Assembly (NCBI GenBank): GCA_021463845.1
Contig: JAJTXV010000001.1
Location: forward strand, 372,001 to 436,000
DNA: 64,000 bases
Direction: 5' to 3'
Source: Anaerolineales bacterium
Lineage (GTDB): Bacteria > Chloroflexota > Anaerolineae > Anaerolineales > UBA11579
The notes beneath the pieces are model-generated. The model worked only from the letters and a program-made list of their open reading frames with translations. It did not search any database and was not told the DNA's origin. Made by a program: the position numbers and the translations under genes. Shown here one piece after another: positions 17,033 through 25,558 of this stretch. Each line of letters opens with the position of its first letter. The stretch's first letter is position 1.

Positions 17033-17329
17033 ATGTCCAAACTGATCGCCCTCTACAAGCAGCCCGAAGACCCCGCCGCCTTTGATAAAGCCTATTTTGA
17101 AACTCACTTGCCGCTGATCGATAAAGTGCCGGGCTTGCAGAGCAAGCAGGTCACCCGCTTCACACGTGCCCTGGTGGGCGATGGCTATTACCTGATGGCT
17201 GAGATGCACTTCGCCGATGTGGATTCCCTCAAAGCCGCCATGAAGAGCCCCGAAATGGCCGCCGCCGGCGAGAACCTCGACTCCTTCGCCAAAGGGCTGT
17301 ACAGCCTGGCCTTTGCCGAATCTGCCTGA
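17033..17329 (+). CDS. EthD family protein
   Basis: 98 residues, the normal size of this dimeric ferredoxin-like alpha+beta barrel family. The N-terminal LIALYKQPEDPAAFDKAYFE and the segment HLPLIDKVPGL match EthD, known from ether degradation and often found with aromatic or alkane catabolism genes. It has a GGAG ribosome site. As a passenger of the paa region it may assist an oxygenase or isomerise an intermediate, but that is only inferred from position. Confidence 0.82.
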   Translation: MSKLIALYKQPEDPAAFDKAYFETHLPLIDKVPGLQSKQVTRFTRALVGDGYYLMAEMHFADVDSLKAAMKSPEMAAAGENLDSFAKGLYSLAFAESA

Positions 17330-17337
17330 TCCAGCCA

Positions 17338-17742
17338 ATGAGCCACCGCAGCATTCATCCGGCGGAGTTGTTCGACGCTCGCCGCTCCGGCTTCGCACAA
17401 GTCGTTGTCGCCGAGGGCAAGCGCACGGTCTATCTCTCCGGCCAGGTGGCTTGGGGGCCAGAGCGCACCATCGTGGGCGTGGGTGACTTCGCCGCCCAGG
17501 TGGACGAAGCCTTCAAGAATGTGCAGCGCGCCATGCAGGCGGCCGGCGGCTCGCTGGCGGATGTGGTCTTGTTACGGATCTATATTGTGCAGTTTCATAT
17601 GACCGAGAACGCCGCCGTGCGCGATGCACTGCTCAAGTACTTCCCCGGCGAGAACCCGCCCACCAGCACCTGGATCGGTGTGGCTGGGCTTGCTCACTCT
17701 GACTTTCTTGTTGAAATAGAAGCCATCGCTGTACTCGATTAA
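17338..17742 (+). CDS. RidA/YjgF-family protein
   Basis: 134 residues of the RidA fold: VYLSGQVAWGPE, DEAFKNVQRAMQAAGGSLADV and the C-terminal PTSTWIGVAGLAHSDFLVEIEAIA are all typical. Classical RidA deaminates 2-aminoacrylate and needs an Arg in a PxRxx motif near the C-terminal third; here that site reads PPTSTWIG, without the Arg, which points to a different subfamily. It lies 8 bases after the EthD gene, so the two are probably co-translated. Confidence 0.83.
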   Translation: MSHRSIHPAELFDARRSGFAQVVVAEGKRTVYLSGQVAWGPERTIVGVGDFAAQVDEAFKNVQRAMQAAGGSLADVVLLRIYIVQFHMTENAAVRDALLKYFPGENPPTSTWIGVAGLAHSDFLVEIEAIAVLD

Positions 17743-17771
17743 TACTCTGCTACGCAGGATAGAATCCTGCC

Positions 17772-18608
17772 ATGCGCACCGTTGCCCAGCATCGTGAATA
17801 TCTGCGCCAGCAGGCCGCCCTGTTGCCCAACCCGGCCGCGGGCTTCTTTGGCCCTGGCAGCATGGCCTGGCAGCTCAACCGTGAGGCGCTACTGGGCCTG
17901 GTGGTGCTGCGGGCCTTGTTCCTGCAGGTGGCTCACCCCAAAGTCGCTCAGGGTGTTGCCGAGCATAGTGACTTCCGCCGCCGGCCGTTTGCGCGTGCCC
18001 TCGCCACCCTACGCGCCCAGCAGACCATCGTCTTCGGTACAGCTGACGAGGCCAGCGAAGCCCTGCTGCGAATCTATGCGCGCCACACCGCGGTGCGCGG
18101 CGCGGGCTACGAGGCCAACGACCCTTCGCTGTTGTTCTGGGTCTATGCCACCTTGATCGACTCGATGTTCTTCGCCTACCGCACCTTTCTGCCTGATCTG
18201 ACGCCGCGCCAGTGGGCCGCTTTCTACGAAGAGGGCAAGCTGTTCGGCCGGCTGATCGGCATCCCCAATGAGTTGGTGCCGCCCGCCAAGGCTGATTTCG
18301 ACGCATGGATAACTGCCGCGCTTGCGCCCGGCGGCGAGATCGCCGTGTCGCCCGCGGGCTACGAGATCGGGCGCTCACTGCTGCGTATGCCGGTGGCGCT
18401 GTTCCAGCCGCTGACCACCTTCATTGCCGCCGGCACGCTGCCGCCCCGCCTGCGGACTGAGTTCGGGCTGGGGTGGGGCGCCGGCCGCCAGCGCCTGTTC
18501 GCCGCCCTGGCGGGCGGGCTGCGCCGTTTGCTGCCCTACACGCCCGAGGTGCTGCATGTGGCGCCAGCCTACTGGCTGGCCCTGCGCCGCGCCAACCAGG
18601 CACGGTGA
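17772..18608 (+). CDS. Oxygenase MpaB family protein (DUF2236)
   Basis: 278 residues. The FFGPGSMAWQLNREALLG opening and the conserved LQVAHPKVAQGVAEHSDFR segment match DUF2236/MpaB, with related latex-clearing protein Lcp being a b-type haem oxygenase. A His in that segment is a haem-ligand candidate. Several hydrophobic helices, no signal peptide. It closes the probable paaA-to-MpaB transcription unit (gap of 29 bases after RidA). Function in fungi is linked to polyketide oxidative cleavage; here it is unknown. Confidence 0.78.
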   Translation: MRTVAQHREYLRQQAALLPNPAAGFFGPGSMAWQLNREALLGLVVLRALFLQVAHPKVAQGVAEHSDFRRRPFARALATLRAQQTIVFGTADEASEALLRIYARHTAVRGAGYEANDPSLLFWVYATLIDSMFFAYRTFLPDLTPRQWAAFYEEGKLFGRLIGIPNELVPPAKADFDAWITAALAPGGEIAVSPAGYEIGRSLLRMPVALFQPLTTFIAAGTLPPRLRTEFGLGWGAGRQRLFAALAGGLRRLLPYTPEVLHVAPAYWLALRRANQAR

Positions 18609-18685
18609 CCAATTGGCTAGCGTCTGTGAGAGACCCCGACGCTATAATGACCCTATAACGCACTCTTTTCGGAGGAACTGTGGAT

Positions 18686-19462
18686 ATGTTGGAATTTCTC
18701 TTTAGCTCGGGCGCCTGCATCCTGGGCATCGTGCTGTTGTTCGCCTTCTACATTGTTACCCGCGGCATTCGTCTCATCTACCAGTATGAGCGCGGCGTGG
18801 TTTTTACCCTCGGTAAGTATGGCGGCGTGCGTGAGCCCGGCCTCACGCTCATCGTGCCGATCATCCAGGGCCTGCGCAAGGTTGATATGCGCATCAAGAC
18901 GGCTGACATTCCCCGCCAGGAAGTGATGACCAAGGACAACATCCCCATGCTGGTCAATGCGGTGGTGTATTTCAAAGTGGTTGACCCGGAAGCGGTGATC
19001 ATCAAGATCGAAGATCACGTCTTCGCCGTGCGCCAGTACACCCAGGCCGCCCTGCGTGATGTGATCGGTAACAGCGAAATGGACGCGGTGCTGACGGAGC
19101 GCGAGCAGATCGCCGAATCGATCAAGACCATCGTGGATGCTGAAACCATCGGTTGGGGCGTGGATGTGGAGTCGATCAAGATCCAGGAAGTGGAGCTGCC
19201 GGCGGAAATGAAGCGCGCCATGGCCAAGCAAGCCGAAGCCGAGCGTGAACGCCGCGCCATGATCATCGCCTCACAGGGTGAGCTGACCGCTTCTGAGAAT
19301 CTGAGCAAGGCAGCCGCAGCGCTGGCCCAGTCGCCCGGTGCGCTGCACCTGCGCACGCTGCAAACCATCCGTGACATTGCCTCAGATCCGTCTGAGAAGA
19401 TCGTGCTGTTCATGCCCTCAGACCTGGGCGAGGTGGCCAGCAAGCTGGCTGCCAAGAAGTAA
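18686..19462 (+). CDS. Slipin family SPFH-domain membrane protein
   Basis: 258 residues. A single N-terminal membrane helix (about residues 5-30) is followed by an SPFH/stomatin domain: YQYERGVVFTLGKYGGVREP, the ADIPRQEVMTKDNIPM strand and the helical AEAERERRAMIIASQGE. Slipins form membrane scaffolds and often pair with NfeD-type proteases, which are absent here. A TATAAT lies at 18643-18648. GGAGGA at 18671-18676 fits the ATG at 18686; GTG 18680 is the alternative. The next gene begins 3 bases after its stop. Confidence 0.9.
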   Translation: MLEFLFSSGACILGIVLLFAFYIVTRGIRLIYQYERGVVFTLGKYGGVREPGLTLIVPIIQGLRKVDMRIKTADIPRQEVMTKDNIPMLVNAVVYFKVVDPEAVIIKIEDHVFAVRQYTQAALRDVIGNSEMDAVLTEREQIAESIKTIVDAETIGWGVDVESIKIQEVELPAEMKRAMAKQAEAERERRAMIIASQGELTASENLSKAAAALAQSPGALHLRTLQTIRDIASDPSEKIVLFMPSDLGEVASKLAAKK

Positions 19463-19465
19463 GCC

Positions 19466-20143
19466 TTGGCTGACCGTAAGCTGGATCACCGCCAGCGCTA
19501 TCTACAGATCGCCTTCAACTACGATCTGGCGATGGCCTACAGCGTGATACCGCGCCTGCCGCGTAGCGAGCGCATCCTCATCGAGGCTGGCACGCCTTTC
19601 ATCAAGCGTGAGGGCATGCGCGGCGTGCGCGCCATTCGTGGTATCTGGCCGGGCCACTTGGTGGCCGACATCAAGACCAGTGACGGCGCCGCGGCCGAGG
19701 TGGATATGGTGCGCGAGGCCGGGGCCGACGCCATCACCGTGCTGGGCAATGCGCCTACTGAGACGCTGGACCTGTTCGCCAAGCAATGCGACGAGCGCGG
19801 CCTGATCTCCATGGTGGACCTGCTCGGCGTCGGTGACCCGTTGGCAGTGCTGCGCCCCCTGCGGCATGTGCCGGATGTGGTGGTGCTGCATAAGGGCCGT
19901 GACGAAGAGAAGACTCGCGGCAAAGTGATCGAGTATCGCCATGTCAACCGCATCCGTAGCAAGTACGACGTAAGCATTGCGGCGGCCGGCGGCGTGGATT
20001 TGGACCAGGCGCGCAGCGCCATCTTCAATGGCGCCAATATCGTGGTGGTCAACCTGGTGAACCCGGGTGACCCCTGGCAAGGTATCTCGACCAGCGAGGA
20101 CATCGGCGCCATGGCCCGCAAGTTCCTCGAAACGATCGAGTAA
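19466..20143 (+). CDS. 3-hexulose-6-phosphate synthase-like protein (OMP decarboxylase suprafamily)
   Basis: 225 residues of a TIM barrel. The suprafamily DxKxxD motif is present as VADIKTSDGAAAEVDM, and VLGNAPTETLDLF, VVVLHKGRDEE and AAAGGVDLDQA fit the HPS/KGPDC branch. The opening IEAGTPFIKREGM resembles archaeal HPS domains. HPS condenses formaldehyde with ribulose 5-phosphate; no isomerase partner (PHI) is adjacent, so the substrate may differ. TTG start 3 bases after the slipin stop, so translation is probably coupled. Confidence 0.75.
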   Translation: MADRKLDHRQRYLQIAFNYDLAMAYSVIPRLPRSERILIEAGTPFIKREGMRGVRAIRGIWPGHLVADIKTSDGAAAEVDMVREAGADAITVLGNAPTETLDLFAKQCDERGLISMVDLLGVGDPLAVLRPLRHVPDVVVLHKGRDEEKTRGKVIEYRHVNRIRSKYDVSIAAAGGVDLDQARSAIFNGANIVVVNLVNPGDPWQGISTSEDIGAMARKFLETIE

Positions 20144-20177
20144 ATGATGCAAGGATGAAGAGTAAAGTATGAAGGAT

Positions 20178-20208
20178 GAAAGAGTCTCCAGCGATGGAGG
20201 CTCTTTTC
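20178..20208 (+). terminator. Rho-independent terminator after the slipin operon
   Basis: AAAGAGTCTCCA, loop GCGA, TGGAGGCTCTTTT form a 12-bp stem with one G-U pair and a T4 tail. The 30 bases before it carry GGATGAAG-type repeats like those captured in paaH. Confidence 0.8.
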
Positions 20209-20212
20209 GTTT

Positions 20213-20515
20213 GCGCTGTTTGTCATTGCGAGCGTAGCGAAGCAATCTGGATTTCCTTTCCGACACTGGCTTGGGGATTGCTTCGTGCGGCTTCGCCGCC
20301 CTCGCAAAGACGCAGTCTGTCATTCCGAACGAGCAGCGAAGCTGCGAGGTAGCCGCAGGCTAAGAATTCCTTTAGGTCATTGCAAGTCCAGGGTGGTTGC
20401 TCTTGTCCTAAAGGATTCCTCACCCACTCGCGGAGTTTATGCAGAGCGAAGCGAAGTACTCGGGGTTCGGAATGACGGTGCGCGTGGAAAAGCGTTACTC
20501 GGCGTAGCCGAGTAG
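20213..20515. repeat. Composite of intergenic repeats in a gene-free stretch
   Basis: No gene is seen between 20144 and 20539. The stretch holds two nested inverted repeats of types common in bacterial spacers: GTCATTGCGAGCGTAGCGAA with a partner ending CCTCGCAAAGACG (20221-20312), and GTCATTCCGAACGAGCAGCG with the partner GGGGTTCGGAATGACGG (20320-20478). Related units occur at 26528, 31105 and 36658. They could form long hairpins downstream of the slipin operon and of dinG, which converge here. Confidence 0.8.
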
Positions 20516-20539
20516 CTTCTAAAGCCAAGCGAAGCTTGG

Positions 20540-23362
20540 CTAACTACCCAACCACTGTGCCGCCGCCCGCGGCAGGGCGGCCAGGCTGCCCTTGCGCAGG
20601 GTGCATTGCGGTAGCGAATCGATGAACAGCGTGCCGTATTGCTTGGTCAGGATGCGGCGGTCAAAGATGGCCACCACGCCGCGGTCAAATTGAGTGCGGA
20701 TCAGGCGGCCAAAACCCTGGCGGAAGCGCAGGATCGCCTCCGGCACCTGGTATTCGTAAAACGGGCTCTCGAAGGTTTCCGAGCGGGCCGCCACCAGCGG
20801 GTCGCTGGGCACGTCGAAGGGCAGGCGCACGATGGCCAGCACGCTCAGCGCCTCGCCGGCGATGTCGACGCCTTCCCAGAAAGCGCGCGTGCCTAGCAGC
20901 ACGCCGGCCTTGCTGGTGCGGAAGTTCTCCAGCAAGGCGTGGGGCGAAGCCCCTTCGCCTTGCTCGTAGAGTTCAATGCCGGCCTGGCGCAGCGGCCCGC
21001 TGATGGCGCGGGAGGTGCGCCGCAGCTGCTCGTAGGACGTGAACAGGGCCAGCATGCGCCCGTTGGCGGCCTTGGCCAGCTCGATCAGGCCGCGCTCCAC
21101 GTGCGCCTGGTAGGCGTGGCGCTCGGCGGGCTCGGGCATATCGTCCACCAGGTACAGCATAGCGGCGCTTTCGTAGTCGAACGGCGAGCCCAGCGCCAGC
21201 TCCTCGGCCTCCTGGGCGTGCAAGCGGCTCTTGATGTAGCCAAACTCGCCGGCCGCGGTCAGCGTGGCCGAGGTCATCACGACACTGGTCTTCTTGTGCC
21301 AGACGTGCTCTTCCATCAGCTCGCCCACATGCAGCGGGGCCGCGTTGAGCACCACACTCTGGCGCTGGGGGTTCATTTCCACCCAGTAGACAATGTCTGG
21401 CTTGGGCTCGAACACCAATCCCTGCAGCTGCTTATTCAATTCGCTCAGGCTGCGGTAGCTGTTGCCAATATTGCCAGCCAGGTCTTCCAATTCTTCAACG
21501 CCTTGCGCACCCAGGTCCTTCATGCCGCGCTGAATCTGCTCAATGGTGCCGAGCAGCGGCTGCAGGGCCAGTTGGGCATCCTCCCAGGCGGTCTCGACCT
21601 GCAGCCAGGCGGGCAGGGTGCGCGTGGCTTCCACGATGCGCTCCTGGTGCACATAGTCGCTGCCTTCGGGCAGGCCCTCGCGCTGCTCCATCAGGAAGCG
21701 CAGTATGACGCCGAAGACGCGGGTCAGCAGGTTCTGGAACTGGAAGGCGCGGTCAGTGGCGTCTTCCACCAGCGTTTCCAGCGCGGCGCGCTGGCTTGGC
21801 TGCAGCGCCTGCTGGCTGACCACCAGCAGACGTCCCAGCTGGCCGGAGCGGCTGCCGCCGAGCTCCTTCAAGGCGCGCTCAACCTCCGGCTGGGTCAGCC
21901 GGAAGCTGAGCGCGCTGGTGGTGGCGGCTTCGATATGGTGGGCTTCGTCGACGATCAGGTATTGGTATTCCGGCAGCACGCGGTTGCCGGTGGCCACATC
22001 GGCCAGCAGCAGGGCATGGTTGACCACCACCAGGTCGGCGTTCTCGGCCGCCTGGTAGGCGCGGTGGAAGGGGCAGATGCCGCCCATGCGCACCACGCAG
22101 GTCTCGCCGCCGCAGTTCTCGTCGGCGGCCGAGATGCGCGTCCACACCGAGCGCTCGCCGGCGCCGTTGAGGTTCAGCTCGCCGCGGTCGCCGCTGTGCG
22201 TGCTCTCCAGCCACACCAGCACCTTGGCCAGCACGCGCAGCTCCTCGGCGCTCTCCGGGCCGCGGCGGCGCAGCGCCATCAGGCGGCGTGGGCACAAATA
22301 ATTGTTGCGGCCCTTCAGTACCACAGCGCTCACCGGCTCGCCCAGCGCTTTTTGCAGATCGGGGATGTCTTTGTAAAGCAGCTGGTCTTGCAGGTTGATG
22401 GTGTTGGTGGAGATCACGACACGGGTGTCGTTCTGCTTGGCGAACAGCGCCGCGGGCAGCAGGTAGGCCATGGATTTGCCGGTACCGGTGCCGGCTTCCA
22501 CCAGTAGGTGGTGGCCTTCGCCGAGCGCATCGCCGACGGCGCGCAGCATCTCGACTTGTTGGCTGCGGTGCTCAAAGTTGTTGAAGCTGCTGGCCAGCGC
22601 GCCGCCGGGCTGCAGCAGAGCCGTGGCTTCTTCAAGGTCGAGCGGCTTGGGCTCCTCCGGCTCGCCGCGGCGCGCGTTTTGCGGGCGTGCGCCTTCCGGG
22701 CGCGTGCCGGGTGGGCGGGTGAAGATCGGCCCGCGGGCGCCCCAGCTGCCGCTGCCGGCTGGCACGCTCTCTGCGCCCCGCTCGCGCAGCGCGTAGCGGA
22801 AAGCCAGCTCGCCGCCCCAGGCCTGGCTTTCGGCCAGGCGGGCGATCTCGGCCAACAGCTCGATCGGCATCTCCAGCATGCGCTCGTACAGACGCGCATA
22901 CACGGCCTGGGTCACCTTGGCGTCGTCCAGGGCGCGGTGGGTGGCCGGGTGGACCACGTTGAGCTGCTGGCCTAGGGCGCCCAGGTTGTAGCGCCCGGCG
23001 CCGGGCATCATGACCGCGGCTATGTCATAGGTATCAATGGAATCGTTGTATGGGAACAGGTTATGGCGGCGCAGGAAGCTGAGATCGAAGGCAATCCGCT
23101 GGCCCAGAATAGGCGCCTCGCCCACGAAGGAGGCCAGCGAATCGGCTACATCCCGCATGCTGGGCGCCTGGCGCACCATGTTGTCGTTGATGCCGGTCAG
23201 CTGGGTGATAAAGGGCGGGATGCGCCGCCCGGGGTTGATCAGGCTATGCCACTCGCCTTCGATGCGGCTGCCGTCAAAGCGCACCGCCCCGATCTCGATG
23301 ATGGCGTCCCCCTGTGGGTCAATGCCTGTACTTTCAATGTCCAGGGCAACGATGCTAGGCAT
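20540..23362 (-). CDS. dinG: DinG-family helicase fused to DnaQ-type 3'-5' exonuclease
   Basis: 940 residues. Residues 1-170 form a DEDDh exonuclease: ALDIESTGIDPQGDAIIEIG, then FDLSFLRRHN and the late HRALDDAKV. A linker leads to an XPD/DinG helicase with Walker A EAGTGTGKSMAYLLPAA, DEAH box IVDEAHHIE and a C-terminal FRQGFGRLIRTQFDRG motif VI. Cysteines in NYLCPRRL, ENCGGETC and GGICPF are placed as the 4Fe-4S ligands. Such fusions are known in Firmicutes and Chloroflexi. It would unwind and trim damaged DNA or R-loops. The start is ATG 23362. Confidence 0.92.
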   Translation of the reverse strand: MPSIVALDIESTGIDPQGDAIIEIGAVRFDGSRIEGEWHSLINPGRRIPPFITQLTGINDNMVRQAPSMRDVADSLASFVGEAPILGQRIAFDLSFLRRHNLFPYNDSIDTYDIAAVMMPGAGRYNLGALGQQLNVVHPATHRALDDAKVTQAVYARLYERMLEMPIELLAEIARLAESQAWGGELAFRYALRERGAESVPAGSGSWGARGPIFTRPPGTRPEGARPQNARRGEPEEPKPLDLEEATALLQPGGALASSFNNFEHRSQQVEMLRAVGDALGEGHHLLVEAGTGTGKSMAYLLPAALFAKQNDTRVVISTNTINLQDQLLYKDIPDLQKALGEPVSAVVLKGRNNYLCPRRLMALRRRGPESAEELRVLAKVLVWLESTHSGDRGELNLNGAGERSVWTRISAADENCGGETCVVRMGGICPFHRAYQAAENADLVVVNHALLLADVATGNRVLPEYQYLIVDEAHHIEAATTSALSFRLTQPEVERALKELGGSRSGQLGRLLVVSQQALQPSQRAALETLVEDATDRAFQFQNLLTRVFGVILRFLMEQREGLPEGSDYVHQERIVEATRTLPAWLQVETAWEDAQLALQPLLGTIEQIQRGMKDLGAQGVEELEDLAGNIGNSYRSLSELNKQLQGLVFEPKPDIVYWVEMNPQRQSVVLNAAPLHVGELMEEHVWHKKTSVVMTSATLTAAGEFGYIKSRLHAQEAEELALGSPFDYESAAMLYLVDDMPEPAERHAYQAHVERGLIELAKAANGRMLALFTSYEQLRRTSRAISGPLRQAGIELYEQGEGASPHALLENFRTSKAGVLLGTRAFWEGVDIAGEALSVLAIVRLPFDVPSDPLVAARSETFESPFYEYQVPEAILRFRQGFGRLIRTQFDRGVVAIFDRRILTKQYGTLFIDSLPQCTLRKGSLAALPRAAAQWLGS

Positions 23363-23433
23363 TGGCTCAGTATAACATCTGTTCTAAGAGGGAGTTTGGA
23401 CACCAGTCTTAGCCAAACGCATACCACACACCC

Positions 23434-23461
23434 TTGCCACCCGGCGGGTTGGTAATATAAT
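23434..23461 (+). promoter_or_regulatory. Sigma-70-type promoter for the KimA-like gene
   Basis: TTGCCA at 23434-23439 and a perfect TATAAT at 23456-23461, 16 bases apart, about 70 bases before the start codon of the permease. Confidence 0.6.
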
Positions 23462-23530
23462 CGGCCTTCGTGTCTGCAGCCAAGACGGGGCCATGTAGGT
23501 TCCCAGGATGCAGGCGTGGAGTTTGTTGGT

Positions 23531-25522
23531 ATGAAAGACAACACGGATAAGAAGCTGACCGAGATCGCCCGCCAGGATGATCACATCTCATACAAGAAGG
23601 TCGGTCACATCCCCAAACGAGGAATTTGGCATTGGTTTTTCGGGCGGCCGCTAGCCTCAGCTGACGCGCCGCACCAGACCATCGGCAAGGCTGTAGGTCT
23701 GGCAGTGTTTGCTTCCGACGCGCTGTCCTCCACTGCGTACGCCACGCAGGAGATCCTGGTGATTCTCGCCTTGGCGGGTATGGGCGCGCTCAGCTTATCT
23801 GTGCCGCTTTCCATTGCGATCGTGATCCTGCTCATCATCGTCACGATCTCGTACGAGCAGACCATTCACGCCTATCCCAATGGCGGTGGCGCGTACATCG
23901 TGGCCCGCGAGAACCTGGGCGAGTACCCTGCCCTGGCGGCTGGCGCGGCGCTGCTGATGGACTACATCCTCACCGTGGCGGTGAGTATGTCGTCTGGCGT
24001 GGCGCAGCTGGTCTCGGCTGTGCCGGACCTGCTGCCATACCAGGTGCCGATCGCGGTCAGCATGGTCATGTTCATCATGGTGGTCAATCTGCGCGGCGTG
24101 CGCGAATCGGGCGTGGTCTTTTCGATCCCGACCTATTTCTTTGTCGGCATGCTGTTCATCACACTCGGCTTCGGCGTCAGCAAGTACCTGACGGGCACGC
24201 TGCACACGGTGACCAATCCGCCCGAGATGGAACTCATCGGCCCGGCCTCTGGCCTGACCGTGTTCCTGGTGCTGCGCGCCTTTGCCAACGGCACGGCCGC
24301 GCTGACTGGTATCGAGGCCATTTCCAACGGCATCACCGCCTTCAAGGAGCCGCGCAGTCACAATGCCGGCGTCACGCTGATGTGGATGGCCGGCATCCTC
24401 ACTACCCTGTTCCTAGGCATCACCTTCATAAGTCATGCCATCGGCGCGGTGCCATCTGAAGTCGAGACGGTCATCTCGCAGTTGGCGCGCACCGTCTTTG
24501 AGGGCCGCAACACCGCGTATCTGCTCGTGGTTGGCGCTACCACCACCATCCTGATCATGGCGGCCAACACCGCCTTTGCAGACTTTCCGCGGCTGGGCGC
24601 GCTGATCGCCGGTGACGGCTTCCTGCCGCGCCAGCTCAGCTTCCGCGGCAGCCGTCTGGTGTACTCGCGCGGGATTGTGCTGCTGGCCTTCGTGGCCTCG
24701 CTGCTGATCGTAGTCTTCCAGGCGCGCGTATCCTCACTCATTCCGCTGTACGCCATCGGCGTGTTCCTGTCCTTCACGCTGTCGCAGTCGGGCATGGCCC
24801 TGCACTGGTGGCGCAGCAGCAAGCTCAAAGGCAAGAAGCCGCGCCGCGCCAAGCTCAAGCCGCTGCAGGCCACTCACGCCCATCAGGCGCTGACCTTTGA
24901 CGCCAACTGGCTACCCAAGATGATCGTGAATGGGTTTGGCGCCATCTGTACCGGGGTGGTGATGTTTGTCTTTGCGGTGACCAAGTTTCAGGATGGCGCC
25001 TGGGTCGTTTTGATCCTGCTTCCCATTCTGATGGCGGGCTTCCTTGCCGTCCACAACCACTACAAGGACCTGGCCAAGCGACTGACCCTGGAGGGCTTCA
25101 AGCTGCCTGGCCCGATCAAACGCCAGAAGGTGATCATGCCCATCTCCGGCGTGCACCGCGGCACGCTCAACGCCTTGCGCTATGCGAAATCGCTCAGCAA
25201 AGATGTCACCGTGCTGCATGTGGCCGTAGACGCTGAGGCGGGCGAGAAGGTGCTGCTGAAGTGGCAGAAGTGGGCGCCGGATGACAACCTGGTGGTGCTG
25301 GGTTCACCGTACCGTTTACTGCTGGAGCCGATCCTGCGCTACGTCAAGAACGCGGCCGACAACCGCAAGCCCAACGAGATCGTGACCGTAGTGGTGCCCG
25401 AGTTCCTGCCGCGAGTGTGGTGGCACGGCTGGTTGCACACACGTGCGGCCCAGCTGCTGCGCCTGAGGCTGCTCTTCACCGACGGCGTTGTGGTCGTCGA
25501 AGTGCCGTACGTGGTGGACTAG
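23531..25522 (+). CDS. APC-superfamily permease with C-terminal UspA-like domain (KimA-like)
   Basis: 663 residues. About twelve membrane helices are in the first 500; FASDALSSTAYATQEIL and the YPNGGGAYIVARENLGEYPA segment are hallmarks of the YdaO/KimA potassium importer branch of APC carriers. The cytoplasmic C-terminus (IMPISGVHRGTLNALRYAKS to the end) is a UspA-like nucleotide-binding fold, as in KimA, which is inhibited by c-di-AMP. No ydaO-type riboswitch was seen upstream. ATG 23531 has GGAG 9 bases upstream; GTG 23516 is also possible. Amino-acid transport remains an alternative. Confidence 0.83.
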   Translation: MKDNTDKKLTEIARQDDHISYKKVGHIPKRGIWHWFFGRPLASADAPHQTIGKAVGLAVFASDALSSTAYATQEILVILALAGMGALSLSVPLSIAIVILLIIVTISYEQTIHAYPNGGGAYIVARENLGEYPALAAGAALLMDYILTVAVSMSSGVAQLVSAVPDLLPYQVPIAVSMVMFIMVVNLRGVRESGVVFSIPTYFFVGMLFITLGFGVSKYLTGTLHTVTNPPEMELIGPASGLTVFLVLRAFANGTAALTGIEAISNGITAFKEPRSHNAGVTLMWMAGILTTLFLGITFISHAIGAVPSEVETVISQLARTVFEGRNTAYLLVVGATTTILIMAANTAFADFPRLGALIAGDGFLPRQLSFRGSRLVYSRGIVLLAFVASLLIVVFQARVSSLIPLYAIGVFLSFTLSQSGMALHWWRSSKLKGKKPRRAKLKPLQATHAHQALTFDANWLPKMIVNGFGAICTGVVMFVFAVTKFQDGAWVVLILLPILMAGFLAVHNHYKDLAKRLTLEGFKLPGPIKRQKVIMPISGVHRGTLNALRYAKSLSKDVTVLHVAVDAEAGEKVLLKWQKWAPDDNLVVLGSPYRLLLEPILRYVKNAADNRKPNEIVTVVVPEFLPRVWWHGWLHTRAAQLLRLRLLFTDGVVVVEVPYVVD

Positions 25523-25525
25523 AAC

Positions 25526-25558
25526 CAAAAAGCGGAGCCAGAGCTCCGCTTTTTTTTA
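25526..25558. terminator. Bidirectional terminator between the permease and ctlX
   Basis: AAAAAGCGGAGC, loop CAGA, GCTCCGCT followed by T8. A-rich on the other side, so it can serve both converging genes; the ctlX stop codon lies within the T-run. Confidence 0.92.

Noticed and set aside
20939-22507. A 522-codon plus-strand open frame opposite dinG
   Set aside because: It lies antisense to a clearly conserved helicase, is rich in Ala, Gln, His and Gly, and has no domain pattern. High GC produces such frames.
23363-23530. Possible ydaO (c-di-AMP) riboswitch before the KimA-like gene
   Set aside because: The conserved aptamer cores were not found; only a promoter is visible.
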